A stretch of 61,522 bases of DNA from Eubacterium sp. UBA4343 (GTDB lineage Bacteria; Bacillota; Clostridia; Lachnospirales; Lachnospiraceae), in assembly GCA_002394235.1 (NCBI GenBank), contig DGTF01000018.1, positions 71,170 to 132,691 on the forward strand, read 5' to 3'. The position numbers were made by a program, and so were the translations under genes. This document shows positions 1 to 9,391 of this stretch, piece by piece (position 1 is the stretch's first letter; each line of letters starts with the position of its first letter). The notes beneath the pieces were generated by a model. The model saw only the letters and a program-made list of their open reading frames with translations, ran no database searches and was not told the DNA's origin.

Positions 1-20
1 CGCAGCGTGTTTTATCTCGT
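1..20 (-). repeat. Edge-truncated copy of the 100-bp dispersed element (family 1)
   Basis: The first 20 bases match one terminus of the element seen complete at 24461-24560, 34563-34659 and 46111-46210, in the same orientation as the 34563 copy. Only the outer part of its first hairpin is inside the window; the rest lies to the left. Confidence 0.75.
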
Positions 21-64
21 TGTGTCAGATATTAAGATCTGTAAAGATCCGTACAAGCAGGCTG

Positions 65-89
65 GCCGGGGGATACCGGCAGATTTTTT
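65..89 (+). terminator. GC hairpin with T6 just upstream of the first gene
   Basis: GCCGG (65-69) pairs with CCGGC (76-80) across a 6-nt loop, followed by AGA and six T. It ends only five bases before the ribosome binding site of the next gene. It may terminate the gene left of the window or act as an attenuator. The stem is short, so this is tentative. Confidence 0.4.
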
Positions 90-106
90 ATAAGAGGTGA
101 TGGTTG

Positions 107-1891
107 ATGGCAGAAAAATACAGAATATGTTTTCGGCCGCAGAACAGGGAAATAGAGGCCGATGCGGGAATGACCATTCTGGAGGCGGAGAGAATGGCGG
201 GTCTGGAGCCGGACGCGCCCTGCGGCGGTTGCGGCAAGTGCGGAAAATGCAGAGTGGATATCCTGAAGGGAAAGAGAACCGGAGTGGTTCTGGCATGTCA
301 GACCCGGATCGACAGCAGCATGACGGTAGATACGATGTATCAGGAAAAGGTCCGGAAAATACTGTCCGAGGGACTGACCAGGAAGGTACCGGTGGAGCCG
401 GGAGTTTTTCCGGGGAAGGATCAGGCAGAGGAAAAAACCGCAGGGAGAGAAGAATCCGATATTCCGTTCTTCCTGATGGCATTTGATATCGGCACGACGA
501 CGGTTGTAGGATACCTTCTGGACGGACATACCGGACGGACGCTTTCCGTTGCCAGCCGGATGAATCCGCAGCATGCCTTTGGCGCTGATGTGATCTCCAG
601 AGCGAATTATGTGCTGGAACATGGAGAAGAGGGGAGTCGGGAGCTGAGGACATGTATTGTGAAGGCCATGAACGATCTGATCCGTGAGGCGGCGGGAAGC
701 GCGGGAGTTCAGACAGAGGATATTCTGCAGGCGGCTGTGGTTGGAAATACCTGCATGCATCATCTTTTTCTCGGAATATCTCCGGACAGTCTGGTGCACG
801 CTCCCTATATTCCGGCAGTGCGGAAGGGAATGATTCTGACGGCGGAGGAAACGGGACTGAAGTTCGGACCCCGCTGTTCAATGGGGGAAAAGGCTGTGGA
901 AATCCCGGTATTTGAGCTTGAGAATGAGCTTTCAGCGAATGAAGACAGCGGGAAGCGTTTCCTGATCAGCCGGGACATGAGGCGCGCGGACAGCATTCAT
1001 GAGAAACAGGGAGTTGTCCTTCTTCTTCCGAATATTGCGGGATTTGTCGGAGCGGATACGATTGGCTGTATGGTATCGGCGGCCTTTGACCGGCTGGAGG
1101 AGCTGACTCTGATGGTGGATATCGGGACCAATGGAGAGATGGTTCTGGGAGATCAGAAAAAAATGCTTACGACCTCTACGGCTGCCGGACCTGCCTTTGA
1201 AGGCGCGAAGATCGAGTGCGGCATGCGGGGAGCGGACGGCGCGGTGAGTCATCTGCGGGAGTCAGACGATGGTTTTTCTCTGGAAGTCGTCGGAGATGTG
1301 AAGCCTGTCGGCATCTGTGGCTCCGGCCTGATTGACGCGCTTGCCTTTCTGATTCGTCATGGTTTTATCACCAATTACGGCGCTTTCCGTGATCCGGAGG
1401 ACCTGGAGGATCCTCTGGCATGCAGGCTGAAGAACAGGCTGATTACGGTTCATGGACAGCCTGCCTTCCTGCTCGTCAGAGGCGAGGACAGCGCAGACGG
1501 CAATGAGATTTATCTGACGCAGAAGGATGTAAGAGAGGTTCAGCTGGCCAAGGGAGCGATTGCGGCAGGAATACAGATTCTGACGGAAAAACTGGGAAAG
1601 AAGACCGGAGAGATCCGGCACGTTTTTCTTGCGGGAGCCTTCGGAAACTATATGGATTCCGGGAGCGCCTGTGAGATCGGAATGATACCCTATGAGCTTC
1701 ATGACAGAATAACGGCGGTTGGGAATGCCGCCGGAGAAGGCGCAAAGCTTGCGGCGGTGAACCGTGGGGAGTTTGAGTATGCCTGCAGGCTGTCAGAGGA
1801 AACCGAATTCATTGAGCTTGCCTCAGAGAGCAGCTTTCAGGACGTTTTTGTAGACAAGCTGGAGTTCGAGCGCGCGGTTGAAGACGAATGA
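107..1891 (+). CDS. RACo-like corrinoid-activation protein (2Fe-2S ferredoxin plus DUF4445 ASKHA domain)
   Basis: The predicted 594-aa protein is cytosolic. An N-terminal ferredoxin-like domain carries C39, C45, C48 and C64 (C-x5-C-x2-C-x15-C), as expected for a plant-type 2Fe-2S cluster; C42 is extra. From about residue 127 the ASKHA fold shows FDIGTTTVVG and then MVDIGTNGEMVLG, the DUF4445 phosphate loops. Known relatives (RACo, RamA) use ATP to drive reductive reactivation of Co(II) corrinoid proteins. The ATG at 107 is preferred over upstream TTG 104 and GTG 97 because GAGGTG lies seven bases before it. A second ASKHA gene follows directly. No corrinoid protein or methyltransferase is visible here, so the partner is inferred. 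Confidence 0.85.
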   Translation: MAEKYRICFRPQNREIEADAGMTILEAERMAGLEPDAPCGGCGKCGKCRVDILKGKRTGVVLACQTRIDSSMTVDTMYQEKVRKILSEGLTRKVPVEPGVFPGKDQAEEKTAGREESDIPFFLMAFDIGTTTVVGYLLDGHTGRTLSVASRMNPQHAFGADVISRANYVLEHGEEGSRELRTCIVKAMNDLIREAAGSAGVQTEDILQAAVVGNTCMHHLFLGISPDSLVHAPYIPAVRKGMILTAEETGLKFGPRCSMGEKAVEIPVFELENELSANEDSGKRFLISRDMRRADSIHEKQGVVLLLPNIAGFVGADTIGCMVSAAFDRLEELTLMVDIGTNGEMVLGDQKKMLTTSTAAGPAFEGAKIECGMRGADGAVSHLRESDDGFSLEVVGDVKPVGICGSGLIDALAFLIRHGFITNYGAFRDPEDLEDPLACRLKNRLITVHGQPAFLLVRGEDSADGNEIYLTQKDVREVQLAKGAIAAGIQILTEKLGKKTGEIRHVFLAGAFGNYMDSGSACEIGMIPYELHDRITAVGNAAGEGAKLAAVNRGEFEYACRLSEETEFIELASESSFQDVFVDKLEFERAVEDE

Positions 1892-1927
1892 GGCCGTGTG
1901 AAACACGGAGAAGGAATTTTTTATAAT

Positions 1928-4159
1928 ATGATCGGAATAGGAATTGATACCGGCGGAACCTATACGGATATCGTTGTATATGACATGGAAAACGGGAAGG
2001 TGCTCGGATCGGGGAAGACGCCGACGACGAAGGACCATCTGGAGGTGTGCATTCTCAAGGCATTGGACAGCATGGATCAGAGCTATATCCACCAGGCAGA
2101 GCTTCTGGCGCTTTCCACGACGCTCGCGACAAATGCCTGCCTGGAGAATAAGGGAGGAAGGGCGAAGTGCCTGATGATTGGCATGAATCCGGAATCGATG
2201 AGCAATCTGGACCAGGTATATGGATCCTACGGATTCCGGGATCTGAAGGAGCTGGTCTTCATTGATGGGAAGCCGGAGCATTTATTTGAGAAACCGGAGG
2301 ATCCGGACTGGGAGGAACTGAAGGAGAAGGGACCGGAGTGGTTCCGGGGCTGCCGGGCGGTGGGAATCACGCAGATCTATCCGGACGCAAACGGCGGACG
2401 ATTTGAGCAGGAAGCGGAAAAAATCCTGAAGAAAGAGGGATTTCAGGTTACGACAGCATGGAATATGTTCCATGATGTGGATGTGCTGCGAAGAGGCGCA
2501 GGTACACTTCTGAATGCACGACTGATTCCGATCATTACAGATTTCTTAGATGCTGTCCGCAAGGCGCTGGCGGAACGGAACCTGAAGATGCCGATCGCGA
2601 TTGTCGCGGGAAATGGAAATCAGATGGCAGAGGCCGTCGCGTGTGAGAGACCGGTGGAAACGCTGCTGTCAGGACCGGCTGCGAGTGCGGTCGGCGGGAG
2701 TGTGATCTCGGGAGAGCCGGACGGGATTCTCGTGGACATGGGAGGTACAACGACGGATATTGCGCTGATCCGTGAAGGAGAGCCTGTGCTGGCGGATCAG
2801 GGAATATCGATCGGGCAGTGGCGGACCACGGTCAAGGGGCTGTATGTCGATACAACTCTGCTCGGGGGAGACAGCGAGGTTTTGTTTGAAAACGGCCGCA
2901 TTCTCCTTGGGAAGGAGCGGGTGATACCGCTTTCGGCTCTGGTGCAGATGTTCCCGGCACAGAAGGAGCAGATCATCCAAAGGCTTCAGGTGCTGGCAGA
3001 ATCCGGCAAAAAACACACGCGGATGCTTCATGAATTTCTGGTGCTGCAGAATAATATTCTGGCTGATCCGGATCTTCGGGACCGGTATACGCCGGAGGAG
3101 ATCCGCATCTGCGAGGCTCTGCGGAACGGACCGCTGATCCTGGAGGATTTTGCGGAAGCTGCCGGAGAAAGCGTGTACAAGCCGGGGACGGAGCGGCTTG
3201 AGGCGGAAGGCGTCATCATGCGCAGCGGCCTGACCCCGACGGATATGATGGTTCTGAAGGGAGACATCGATCTGTACGGAGAAGATTCTGCAAGAGCGGT
3301 TCGCGAGGCAGTGCGTTTCCTCATCCAGAATACGGATCCGGAATATTATCGAATGTCAGGGCACGGGAAGACCGCATATCCGGTGCGGGATCACGGCGCT
3401 GATGCAGGAGATGAAAAAAAGTCAGCGGAGACGGGAAAGCTTGTAGAGACGGGGCCGGAGGAGGCAGCGGATGTCAGAAAGACAGCCGAGACCGGAAAGT
3501 CTGCAGAGACGAGGCCGGAGGAGGCCGTGGCGGACGAGGTATATCGCCTGGTAGAGAAGAAGATGTACCGCAGAATCGTGGAGATTCTGATGGCACAGCA
3601 GCATCCGGGGCAGCGGCGTTACCTGGAGCAGGACGGGGTGAAGAGGCTGATCGACTGGTCGTTTGAGGAAGCGAGGAAAGGCGACGCAGAGGACTGGGCG
3701 GGAATGAGAATTCATACGGACCTGCCGATCATCGGTGTCGGCGCGCCGGTGCATATCTTTCTTCCGGCCGTTGCAGAATATCTTGGGACGAGAGCAGTCA
3801 TTCATCCTTTCGCCGGCGTTGCGAATGCGCTTGGGGCGATTGCCGGAAAGGTTTCCGCGAGAGTCAGCATTCATGTGAAGGCGGATTATCAGGGCGCGGT
3901 TCCAGACGGGTTCTCGGTGACCGATGGTAAGGGAAAACATAAATTTGAACATTATGAGGATGCGGAGAAATATGCGGAGAAAACCGCAAGAAAGCTGGCG
4001 GCGGAGGATGCGCGCCGTCAGGGAGCCGGAGAGAATCCGGAGATCCGGATTCTGAAGCGGCAGATACGGACGTCATCGGCGGTCGGCCCGGAAGTTTTTT
4101 TTGAAACAGTGGTGGAGGCCGTCGCCTCCGGGCGGTTCCGGGTTTCAGGAAGATCGTAA
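1928..4159 (+). CDS. Hydantoinase/oxoprolinase-family ASKHA protein (HyuA-like)
   Basis: About 743 aa from the ATG at 1928, which begins MIGIGIDTGGTYTDIVV, the standard start of the Hydant_A_N domain; a GTG at 1898 would add ten residues. The Hydantoinase_A part shows LVDMGGTTTDIALI near residue 270. Family members are ATP-dependent amidohydrolases (hydantoinase, 5-oxoprolinase), but many clostridial homologues sit in methyltransferase clusters and have no proven substrate. Here it follows a RACo-like activator by 36 bp, so a role beside corrinoid chemistry is plausible. There is no HyuB partner. Residues about 498-537 hold a two-copy, 20-residue Glu/Thr-rich insertion not typical of the family. 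Confidence 0.82.
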   Translation: MIGIGIDTGGTYTDIVVYDMENGKVLGSGKTPTTKDHLEVCILKALDSMDQSYIHQAELLALSTTLATNACLENKGGRAKCLMIGMNPESMSNLDQVYGSYGFRDLKELVFIDGKPEHLFEKPEDPDWEELKEKGPEWFRGCRAVGITQIYPDANGGRFEQEAEKILKKEGFQVTTAWNMFHDVDVLRRGAGTLLNARLIPIITDFLDAVRKALAERNLKMPIAIVAGNGNQMAEAVACERPVETLLSGPAASAVGGSVISGEPDGILVDMGGTTTDIALIREGEPVLADQGISIGQWRTTVKGLYVDTTLLGGDSEVLFENGRILLGKERVIPLSALVQMFPAQKEQIIQRLQVLAESGKKHTRMLHEFLVLQNNILADPDLRDRYTPEEIRICEALRNGPLILEDFAEAAGESVYKPGTERLEAEGVIMRSGLTPTDMMVLKGDIDLYGEDSARAVREAVRFLIQNTDPEYYRMSGHGKTAYPVRDHGADAGDEKKSAETGKLVETGPEEAADVRKTAETGKSAETRPEEAVADEVYRLVEKKMYRRIVEILMAQQHPGQRRYLEQDGVKRLIDWSFEEARKGDAEDWAGMRIHTDLPIIGVGAPVHIFLPAVAEYLGTRAVIHPFAGVANALGAIAGKVSARVSIHVKADYQGAVPDGFSVTDGKGKHKFEHYEDAEKYAEKTARKLAAEDARRQGAGENPEIRILKRQIRTSSAVGPEVFFETVVEAVASGRFRVSGRS
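3420..3539 (+). repeat. In-frame 60-bp tandem duplication inside the hydantoinase-like gene
   Basis: Two adjacent 60-bp units encode related 20-residue blocks, each with AETGK near the start and a PEEA motif near the end. The insertion is hydrophilic and probably a surface loop. It resembles the other short tandem duplications in this window. Confidence 0.7.
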
Positions 4160-4172
4160 ATTATGTCGCGTT

Positions 4173-4219
4173 ACCTGGCTTTAATGGATTAAAGCAGATA
4201 AATAGTGAGTCTGCCAGGT
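4173..4219. other. Nested inverted repeats between convergent genes
   Basis: GCTTTAAT-GG-ATTAAAGC (4178-4195) is a perfect 8-bp hairpin. It is enclosed by ACCTGGC (4173-4179) and GCCAGGT (4213-4219). It lies between the ends of the hydantoinase-like gene (+) and the sensor kinase (-), so a bidirectional transcription stop is likely, though there is no clean T run. Confidence 0.4.
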
Positions 4220-4252
4220 GTGGTACAGGCAGGAGCATTTAAAAACTACAGA

Positions 4253-6115
4253 TCAGCTTTTTCCGGTCTTGGGAGGCAGCTGATCCGGGTCGGTGTATGC
4301 GGGGATCCGGATTTCAACCTCGGTTCCCTGGCCCGGAGTACTGGAATAGCGGAGGCCGTAGTCCTCGCCGTAGAGAATCTGCAGACGGCGGTGTGTGTTG
4401 AAGATGGCGATCTGGTTTCCCTTACCGGAGGATTGTATTTTCCCGGTGAGCAGATCACCGATCTTCTCCGGCGGGATGCCGATGCCGTCATCCGAGAGGA
4501 GCAGAATCAGGGTTCCGTTTTCGATCCATCCGGTCAGTACGATCGTTCCCTTCCGGCTTTCCTTTTCGAGAATGCCGTGCAGGATGCTGTTCTCGACAAT
4601 CGGCTGAAGGGTCAGCCGGGGAATCCGATTTTCCATCATGGAATCCGGCACGTCCACGACGAAGTCGATGCCGTTGTCGAAGCGCATGTTCTGAAGGCGC
4701 ACATAGATCGAAGCATGTTCGATCTCCTCCTCCAGGATGCCGATGGAATCCTTGCGGCTGAGCGTAAGGCGGTAAAATCTGGAAAGATCGCGGACAGCCT
4801 GATTGATTTCCTTTGTGCGGCCCTGCTGCGCCATCCAGTTGATCATTTCCATGGTGTTGTACAGAAAATGTGGATTGATCTGCGCCTGCAGAGAGCGGAA
4901 CTCGGCGATCCGGAGTTCCTCGGACTGCTTCTGCTGTTTCTCCATCAGATTGTTGATCTGCCTTGCCATGTAGTTGTAGGAGTCGACCAGGTCACCGATT
5001 TCGTCATTCTCGGTCGGAGAATTCATAGGGACTGGCAGCCCGTTCTTAACCCGGCTCATCTGCCGGCTGACGGCACTGATCCGGTCCGTGAAGGAGCGGG
5101 ACAGGAAGTAGGCGAGAAAAATAGCGATGACGGCAGTCGCGGACCAGATTGTGACAAGCTTCAGCCAGTACATCATGGTCGTCCGGCGGAGAGGTGCGGA
5201 TGGCGTGATGTTCACCAGAAACCAGTCCGCCGCGGGAAGATAATAGTATGAGACATAGACTGTCTCGCCGAGAACCTTTTTTTCCAGGAACCCATTTGAA
5301 CTCATCAGATTATTCTGGATGCTGCTGTAATTCATATAATAGATGCCGGAAAGCCTGGAATTCGTGGTTGTGACCATGGCGTCTCTTTCATTTGTGATAT
5401 AGGAGACGCCTCCCTCCGGTGTCGGATGCCCGCTCAGAATCTTCCGGAGGGTATCGGAGTGGAAATAGCAGGCAACATAGCACTTTGTAATGGTTCCGGA
5501 AGAATCCCTGACAGAGGCCGGGTGAATATAGGCGCAGTCTCCCAGGTCGTTTTTCTCAGAGACACCAAGGTACAGCGGTGGGCAGAACAGCTCCGATGGG
5601 TGTGTGCTGTAGAAAATTCCGTACCAGTAGGTTGCCGTTATGTCGTGCATAGAGGCGAAGACACTGTTTCCCGCAGAGAAAACGCGGCTGTCCTTCGGGA
5701 GATCGACATAGATCCGGATTGCCGACACACCGTTTGAAGAGAGATATCTGGAGAGACCGCTCGAGAAGGCGGCGGCATCCTCCGAGGTCAGGGCATCCGG
5801 GACAGAGGTATCGATCGTCTCTGAAAATACACTGGTGTAGAACCGGTTGGTTTTGATCTGATCGTAGACATCAATGACGCTGCGTATCCGCTGCTGAAGC
5901 AGAGGGGCGGACGCGGCGGTCTCAATCTGCTCCTGACGGAGAGTGTCGGAGGTGATCAGCTGATACAGCCTCGTGGAGAAAAAAATCCCCGCGACGATCA
6001 TCGGAATCGCCACCGCAAGCATAATCGTCAGAAATAATTTGTACTGGATTTTCAGATCTCCGTAGAGATGAGAAAATCTGGTATTTTTTTTGCGCTCTTT
6101 CTTCAAAGGGAACAC
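4253..6115 (-). CDS. Sensor histidine kinase, YesM family
   Basis: 620 aa. A first membrane segment at about 27-49 and a second at about 315-338 flank an extracytoplasmic sensor of roughly 265 residues; a HAMP linker follows to about 395. The His_kinase domain has QINPHFLYNT with phospho-acceptor His416. The ATPase shows the N box IVENS (Asn509) and the G box DDGIG (542-546). This is the family that pairs with AraC-type response regulators and usually controls uptake of sugars or oligosaccharides. It overlaps the upstream response-regulator gene by 13 bp, so the two are co-transcribed. The divergent ABC importer is the likely target. Confidence 0.93.
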   Translation of the reverse strand: MFPLKKERKKNTRFSHLYGDLKIQYKLFLTIMLAVAIPMIVAGIFFSTRLYQLITSDTLRQEQIETAASAPLLQQRIRSVIDVYDQIKTNRFYTSVFSETIDTSVPDALTSEDAAAFSSGLSRYLSSNGVSAIRIYVDLPKDSRVFSAGNSVFASMHDITATYWYGIFYSTHPSELFCPPLYLGVSEKNDLGDCAYIHPASVRDSSGTITKCYVACYFHSDTLRKILSGHPTPEGGVSYITNERDAMVTTTNSRLSGIYYMNYSSIQNNLMSSNGFLEKKVLGETVYVSYYYLPAADWFLVNITPSAPLRRTTMMYWLKLVTIWSATAVIAIFLAYFLSRSFTDRISAVSRQMSRVKNGLPVPMNSPTENDEIGDLVDSYNYMARQINNLMEKQQKQSEELRIAEFRSLQAQINPHFLYNTMEMINWMAQQGRTKEINQAVRDLSRFYRLTLSRKDSIGILEEEIEHASIYVRLQNMRFDNGIDFVVDVPDSMMENRIPRLTLQPIVENSILHGILEKESRKGTIVLTGWIENGTLILLLSDDGIGIPPEKIGDLLTGKIQSSGKGNQIAIFNTHRRLQILYGEDYGLRYSSTPGQGTEVEIRIPAYTDPDQLPPKTGKS

Positions 6116-7668
6116 CTGCTCTCCCGGTACTCAGATGGGGACTGACCGGAATATTTCTTGAAAGCCTTTCCAAAGTAGTTGCTGTCGTTATATCCGACGC
6201 GCGTGGCAATGTCGGATATATTGTTCCGGGGATCTGCGAGAAGCTCCTTCGCCCTCTCCAGACGGAATTCCGTAAGATACTGGTTGAGGGTCTGCCCGGT
6301 CTCGTTCTTGAACACTGTGCATGCGTAGGATGCGGACAGAGACGCATACCCGCTGATTTCCTTTGTGGAAAGCATCGGGTTGCTGTAGTGGCGGCTGATA
6401 TATTCCTTGATCAGATAGACCGAGGAATTCATCGGCACATAGTTCTCCACATCGTTCAGAAAATCGTTGATGGTCTTCTTCAGCATGTCGTGGAGTTCCG
6501 GATATGAAAAACAGCGGTTGAGGGAATCCAGGGTGTTGTCAAAGCTGTTCTGGGTGCCGGAGCCCGGGAGCTGGCGCTGCCTTCTCTGTGTGAAGACAGC
6601 ATCAAGAAGCCGGTAGTACAGGGTCTGGATATTTCCCCGGATCAGGGAGGGATTTTCGTAGATTGCCTGGTACAGCTTATCCATGAGTTCCTCCAGAGTG
6701 ACGCGGGAGGGATTCCTCAGAGCCGTGGTCAGCTCCTCGTAGATTGTCTCCGGGTTTTCCCGGGAGGGGAAAACTGATTCCGGATCGCTGCAGAGAACGG
6801 TCCTATTATTATAGAAGAAACTGCTCTGGAGACGGATGGCGGCGGAACTGTAGGAATTGTAAAGCTTCTGAATTCCGCCTACGATCTGTCCGGCAGACAG
6901 ATACCAGTTGTCCGTTTCGATATGGCAGGAGAGGAAATCTGTGACCGTCCGGACCGTATTCTGGGTGAATGAGTTTTTACGGAACAGATGGAAGACGAAC
7001 AGGTTCGGCTTCTTCTCGGCGGCGATCACATGAAGATGAAGCTGCCGCGCGAAATCATGGAGCAGTCTCTGAAGACGGGAGAAAAAATCGGGACTCAGGT
7101 CAACCTGTTCGTCTGTCTGCAGAAGGACGGTAAAGGCCGCGTGAAAGAGATCAACAGACCCGTAGCGCATACAGTACTTCCGGCTCAGATCCTCCACGGA
7201 TTTGCGCGAAGAAGGGTATGGCATCGTCAGGCAGAGCGCCAGATGGGCGGCGGAAATGGAATCTGTGATGCTCTCAGCGTTTTTGGTCTGCTCAATGATG
7301 TGATAGCGCTCGATGGAGGCCCTGACCGTCTCTTCCACCTCGCTGATATCCAGCGGTTTTTCCACATAATTCACAGCCTGAAGGCGAATGGCTGCCTTCA
7401 GATATTCCTTGTCGGTATAACCGCTCATGAAAATGAAGACCGTGTCCGGCATGAGCGTATGAATTCGTTCCATCATTTCAATTCCGGACATCCGGGGCAT
7501 CCGCACATCACTCAGGATGATTTCCGGTTTGTGAATTGAGGCCTGATGGAGCCCCTCCAGACCGTCTCCGGCGACATAGACCTCGTCGATGCCGAGCCGG
7601 ATCCAGTCGATGGAGGAGGTCAGTCCCGTGCGGGTCAGATTTTCGTCGTCTACAATCAGAAGTTTAAT
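6103..7668 (-). CDS. Response regulator, YesN family (receiver plus AraC HTH), probable ATT start
   Basis: The receiver has Asp7-Asp8, phospho-acceptor Asp54 in SDVRMPRMSG and Lys104 in VEKPLD; a middle region of about 290 residues leads to a C-terminal double-HTH AraC domain (last 100 residues, with RVGYNDSNYFGKAFKKYSG). Homologues begin at the receiver strand KLLIVDDE. Here the codon at that place is ATT (7668), seven bases after a strong GGGAGGT. The only in-frame ATG (7794) adds 42 residues unlike any receiver, although AGAGGA lies 8 nt before it. A TTG at 7740 is a further option. The kinase gene follows with overlap. Confidence 0.85.
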   Translation of the reverse strand: MKLLIVDDENLTRTGLTSSIDWIRLGIDEVYVAGDGLEGLHQASIHKPEIILSDVRMPRMSGIEMMERIHTLMPDTVFIFMSGYTDKEYLKAAIRLQAVNYVEKPLDISEVEETVRASIERYHIIEQTKNAESITDSISAAHLALCLTMPYPSSRKSVEDLSRKYCMRYGSVDLFHAAFTVLLQTDEQVDLSPDFFSRLQRLLHDFARQLHLHVIAAEKKPNLFVFHLFRKNSFTQNTVRTVTDFLSCHIETDNWYLSAGQIVGGIQKLYNSYSSAAIRLQSSFFYNNRTVLCSDPESVFPSRENPETIYEELTTALRNPSRVTLEELMDKLYQAIYENPSLIRGNIQTLYYRLLDAVFTQRRQRQLPGSGTQNSFDNTLDSLNRCFSYPELHDMLKKTINDFLNDVENYVPMNSSVYLIKEYISRHYSNPMLSTKEISGYASLSASYACTVFKNETGQTLNQYLTEFRLERAKELLADPRNNISDIATRVGYNDSNYFGKAFKKYSGQSPSEYRESRCSL

Positions 7669-7830
7669 GGTGATACCTCCCTGAAAAACGCAAGAGTGTG
7701 GTTTTTTGTTCGTGTTTTCGTTTAAATCAACAATATACAAACATATGATAGCACGGAATGAATCAGATTCGGAAAAAATATTACCCGATTCCATAAAAAA
7801 TTCCTCTTAAAGCGTACACTGGTCCGATGC

Positions 7831-7857
7831 TATACTTCTTTCATATGGAAAGGAGGA
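7831..7857 (+). promoter_or_regulatory. Possible -10 (TATACT) and strong RBS of the ABC importer operon
   Basis: TATACT at 7831-7836 lies just upstream of AAGGAGGA (7850-7857). I see no convincing -35, which fits a promoter activated by the divergent AraC-type response regulator. The 5' leader would be very short. Confidence 0.4.
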
Positions 7858-7864
7858 CAAGAGC

Positions 7865-9391
7865 GTGTCAGAGGATTTGATTCTGGAACTTAAAGGTATT
7901 ACCAAGATTTTCCCCGGTGTGAAAGCGCTGAATAACGTACAGTTTCAGCTGCGCCGCGGAGAAGTACATGCTCTGATGGGAGAGAACGGAGCGGGCAAAT
8001 CTACGTTCATCAAGGTTATCACAGGTGTTCACGCGGCAGAAGAGGGCCACATGTACCTGAACGGCAAGGAGGTACATTTCAAAGGACCGAAGGATGCTTT
8101 GTCGGCGGGTATTGCTGCTGTTTATCAGCATCCGACGACTTACCCGACGCTGAGTGTTACTGAGAACATTTTTATCGGTCATGAATTTATCAAGCACGGG
8201 ATGATCCAGTGGAGGCAGATGAATCAGGAGGCGAAAAGGCTTCTCGACCGTCTCGATGCAGATTTTAAGCCGAGCGATGAGATGGGCACGCTTTCGGTAG
8301 CTCAGCAGCAGATGGTTGAGATTGCCAAGGCACTTTCCACAAACGCCAAGATCATCATTCTCGATGAGCCGACGGCGGCACTGACTGCGAACGAGTCCGA
8401 GAAGCTGTACCGGATCGTGGACCAGCTCAGAGAAGAAGGAGTTTCCATTATCTTCATCTCGCACCGCATGGAGGACATGTACCGGCTCGCTTCAAGAGTT
8501 ACCGTATTCCGTGATTCCCAGTACATCGGAACCTATGATGTAGACAAGATCACCGAGGCGGATCTGATCAAGGCGATGGTCGGACGTGAGATTTCTGATA
8601 TGTATCCGAAGCCGGAGGTAAAAATCGGTGACGAGGTATTCCGCATTGAGGGAATGAGCCGTACGGGATATTTCAAGGATGTATCTCTGAATATTCATGC
8701 CGGAGAGATTGTGGGACTGACCGGTCTGGTCGGCGCGGGACGTACAGAGACCATGGAAGCGGTATGCGGCATCACAAAGCCGGATGCCGGCAAGGTATTT
8801 GTTAATGGAAAAGAGGTCCATATCAAGAATCCTGCGGATGCGATGAAGGAAGGAATCGTCCTTCTCCCGGAGGATCGCCAGAAACAGGGTCTGATCCTCA
8901 GCTGGGGGCTTGGGGACAACGTCATTCTTCCAGTGCAGGATGAGCTTGCAAAGGGACCGTTCAAGGTAAAGAACGAATCGAAGGAGCGGGAGCTCGCGAA
9001 GAAGTACCTGGAAGAGGTTGATACAAAGGCAGTGACGATCTTTGATCCGGGCAGCAGCCTGTCCGGCGGAAATCAGCAGAAGGTCGTGGTTGCGAAGGCA
9101 CTTGTTCAGGATAATATGAAGGTGCTGATCATGGATGAGCCGACCAAGGGCGTTGATGTCGGCGCGAAGGCAGAGATTTACAGCATCATGGGAGATCTGG
9201 CAAAGAAGGGATATGCGATTCTTCTGATTTCCTCCGAGATGGCAGAGATCCTGGGCATGAGTGATCGGATTTACACGATGTGCAAGGGCCGGATTACCGG
9301 ATGCCTCGATATCAATGAGGCTTCGCAGGAAAGCCTTCTGGAGCTCTCCATGGAAAACAGCAGGACTACCGGGAAGGAGGCAGTTAAATAA
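7865..9391 (+). CDS. Sugar ABC importer ATP-binding protein, tandem domains (RhaT/RbsA/MglA type)
   Basis: 508 aa with two fused ABC ATPase domains. The first has Walker A GENGAGKST (39-47) and the atypical signature LSVAQQQM normal for this family; the second has the degenerate P-loop region GLVGAGRTE and a full signature LSGGNQQKV with Walker B VLIMDEPTKGVDVGA. It energises uptake by the two permeases that follow. The start is a GTG at 7865, seven bases after AAGGAGGA. Its stop overlaps the next ATG by one base, showing translational coupling. It is divergent from the YesN/YesM genes. Confidence 0.95.
   Translation: MSEDLILELKGITKIFPGVKALNNVQFQLRRGEVHALMGENGAGKSTFIKVITGVHAAEEGHMYLNGKEVHFKGPKDALSAGIAAVYQHPTTYPTLSVTENIFIGHEFIKHGMIQWRQMNQEAKRLLDRLDADFKPSDEMGTLSVAQQQMVEIAKALSTNAKIIILDEPTAALTANESEKLYRIVDQLREEGVSIIFISHRMEDMYRLASRVTVFRDSQYIGTYDVDKITEADLIKAMVGREISDMYPKPEVKIGDEVFRIEGMSRTGYFKDVSLNIHAGEIVGLTGLVGAGRTETMEAVCGITKPDAGKVFVNGKEVHIKNPADAMKEGIVLLPEDRQKQGLILSWGLGDNVILPVQDELAKGPFKVKNESKERELAKKYLEEVDTKAVTIFDPGSSLSGGNQQKVVVAKALVQDNMKVLIMDEPTKGVDVGAKAEIYSIMGDLAKKGYAILLISSEMAEILGMSDRIYTMCKGRITGCLDINEASQESLLELSMENSRTTGKEAVK

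Noticed and set aside
32..799. Long open frames on the minus strand under the RACo-like gene
   Set aside because: They are antisense to a clearly conserved protein, rich in Arg, Pro and Ser, and have no ribosome site; such shadows are common in this GC-rich codon use.
4205..5251. 348-codon plus-strand frame opposite the sensor kinase
   Set aside because: Fully antisense to a canonical YesM kinase; composition is typical of a shadow frame.
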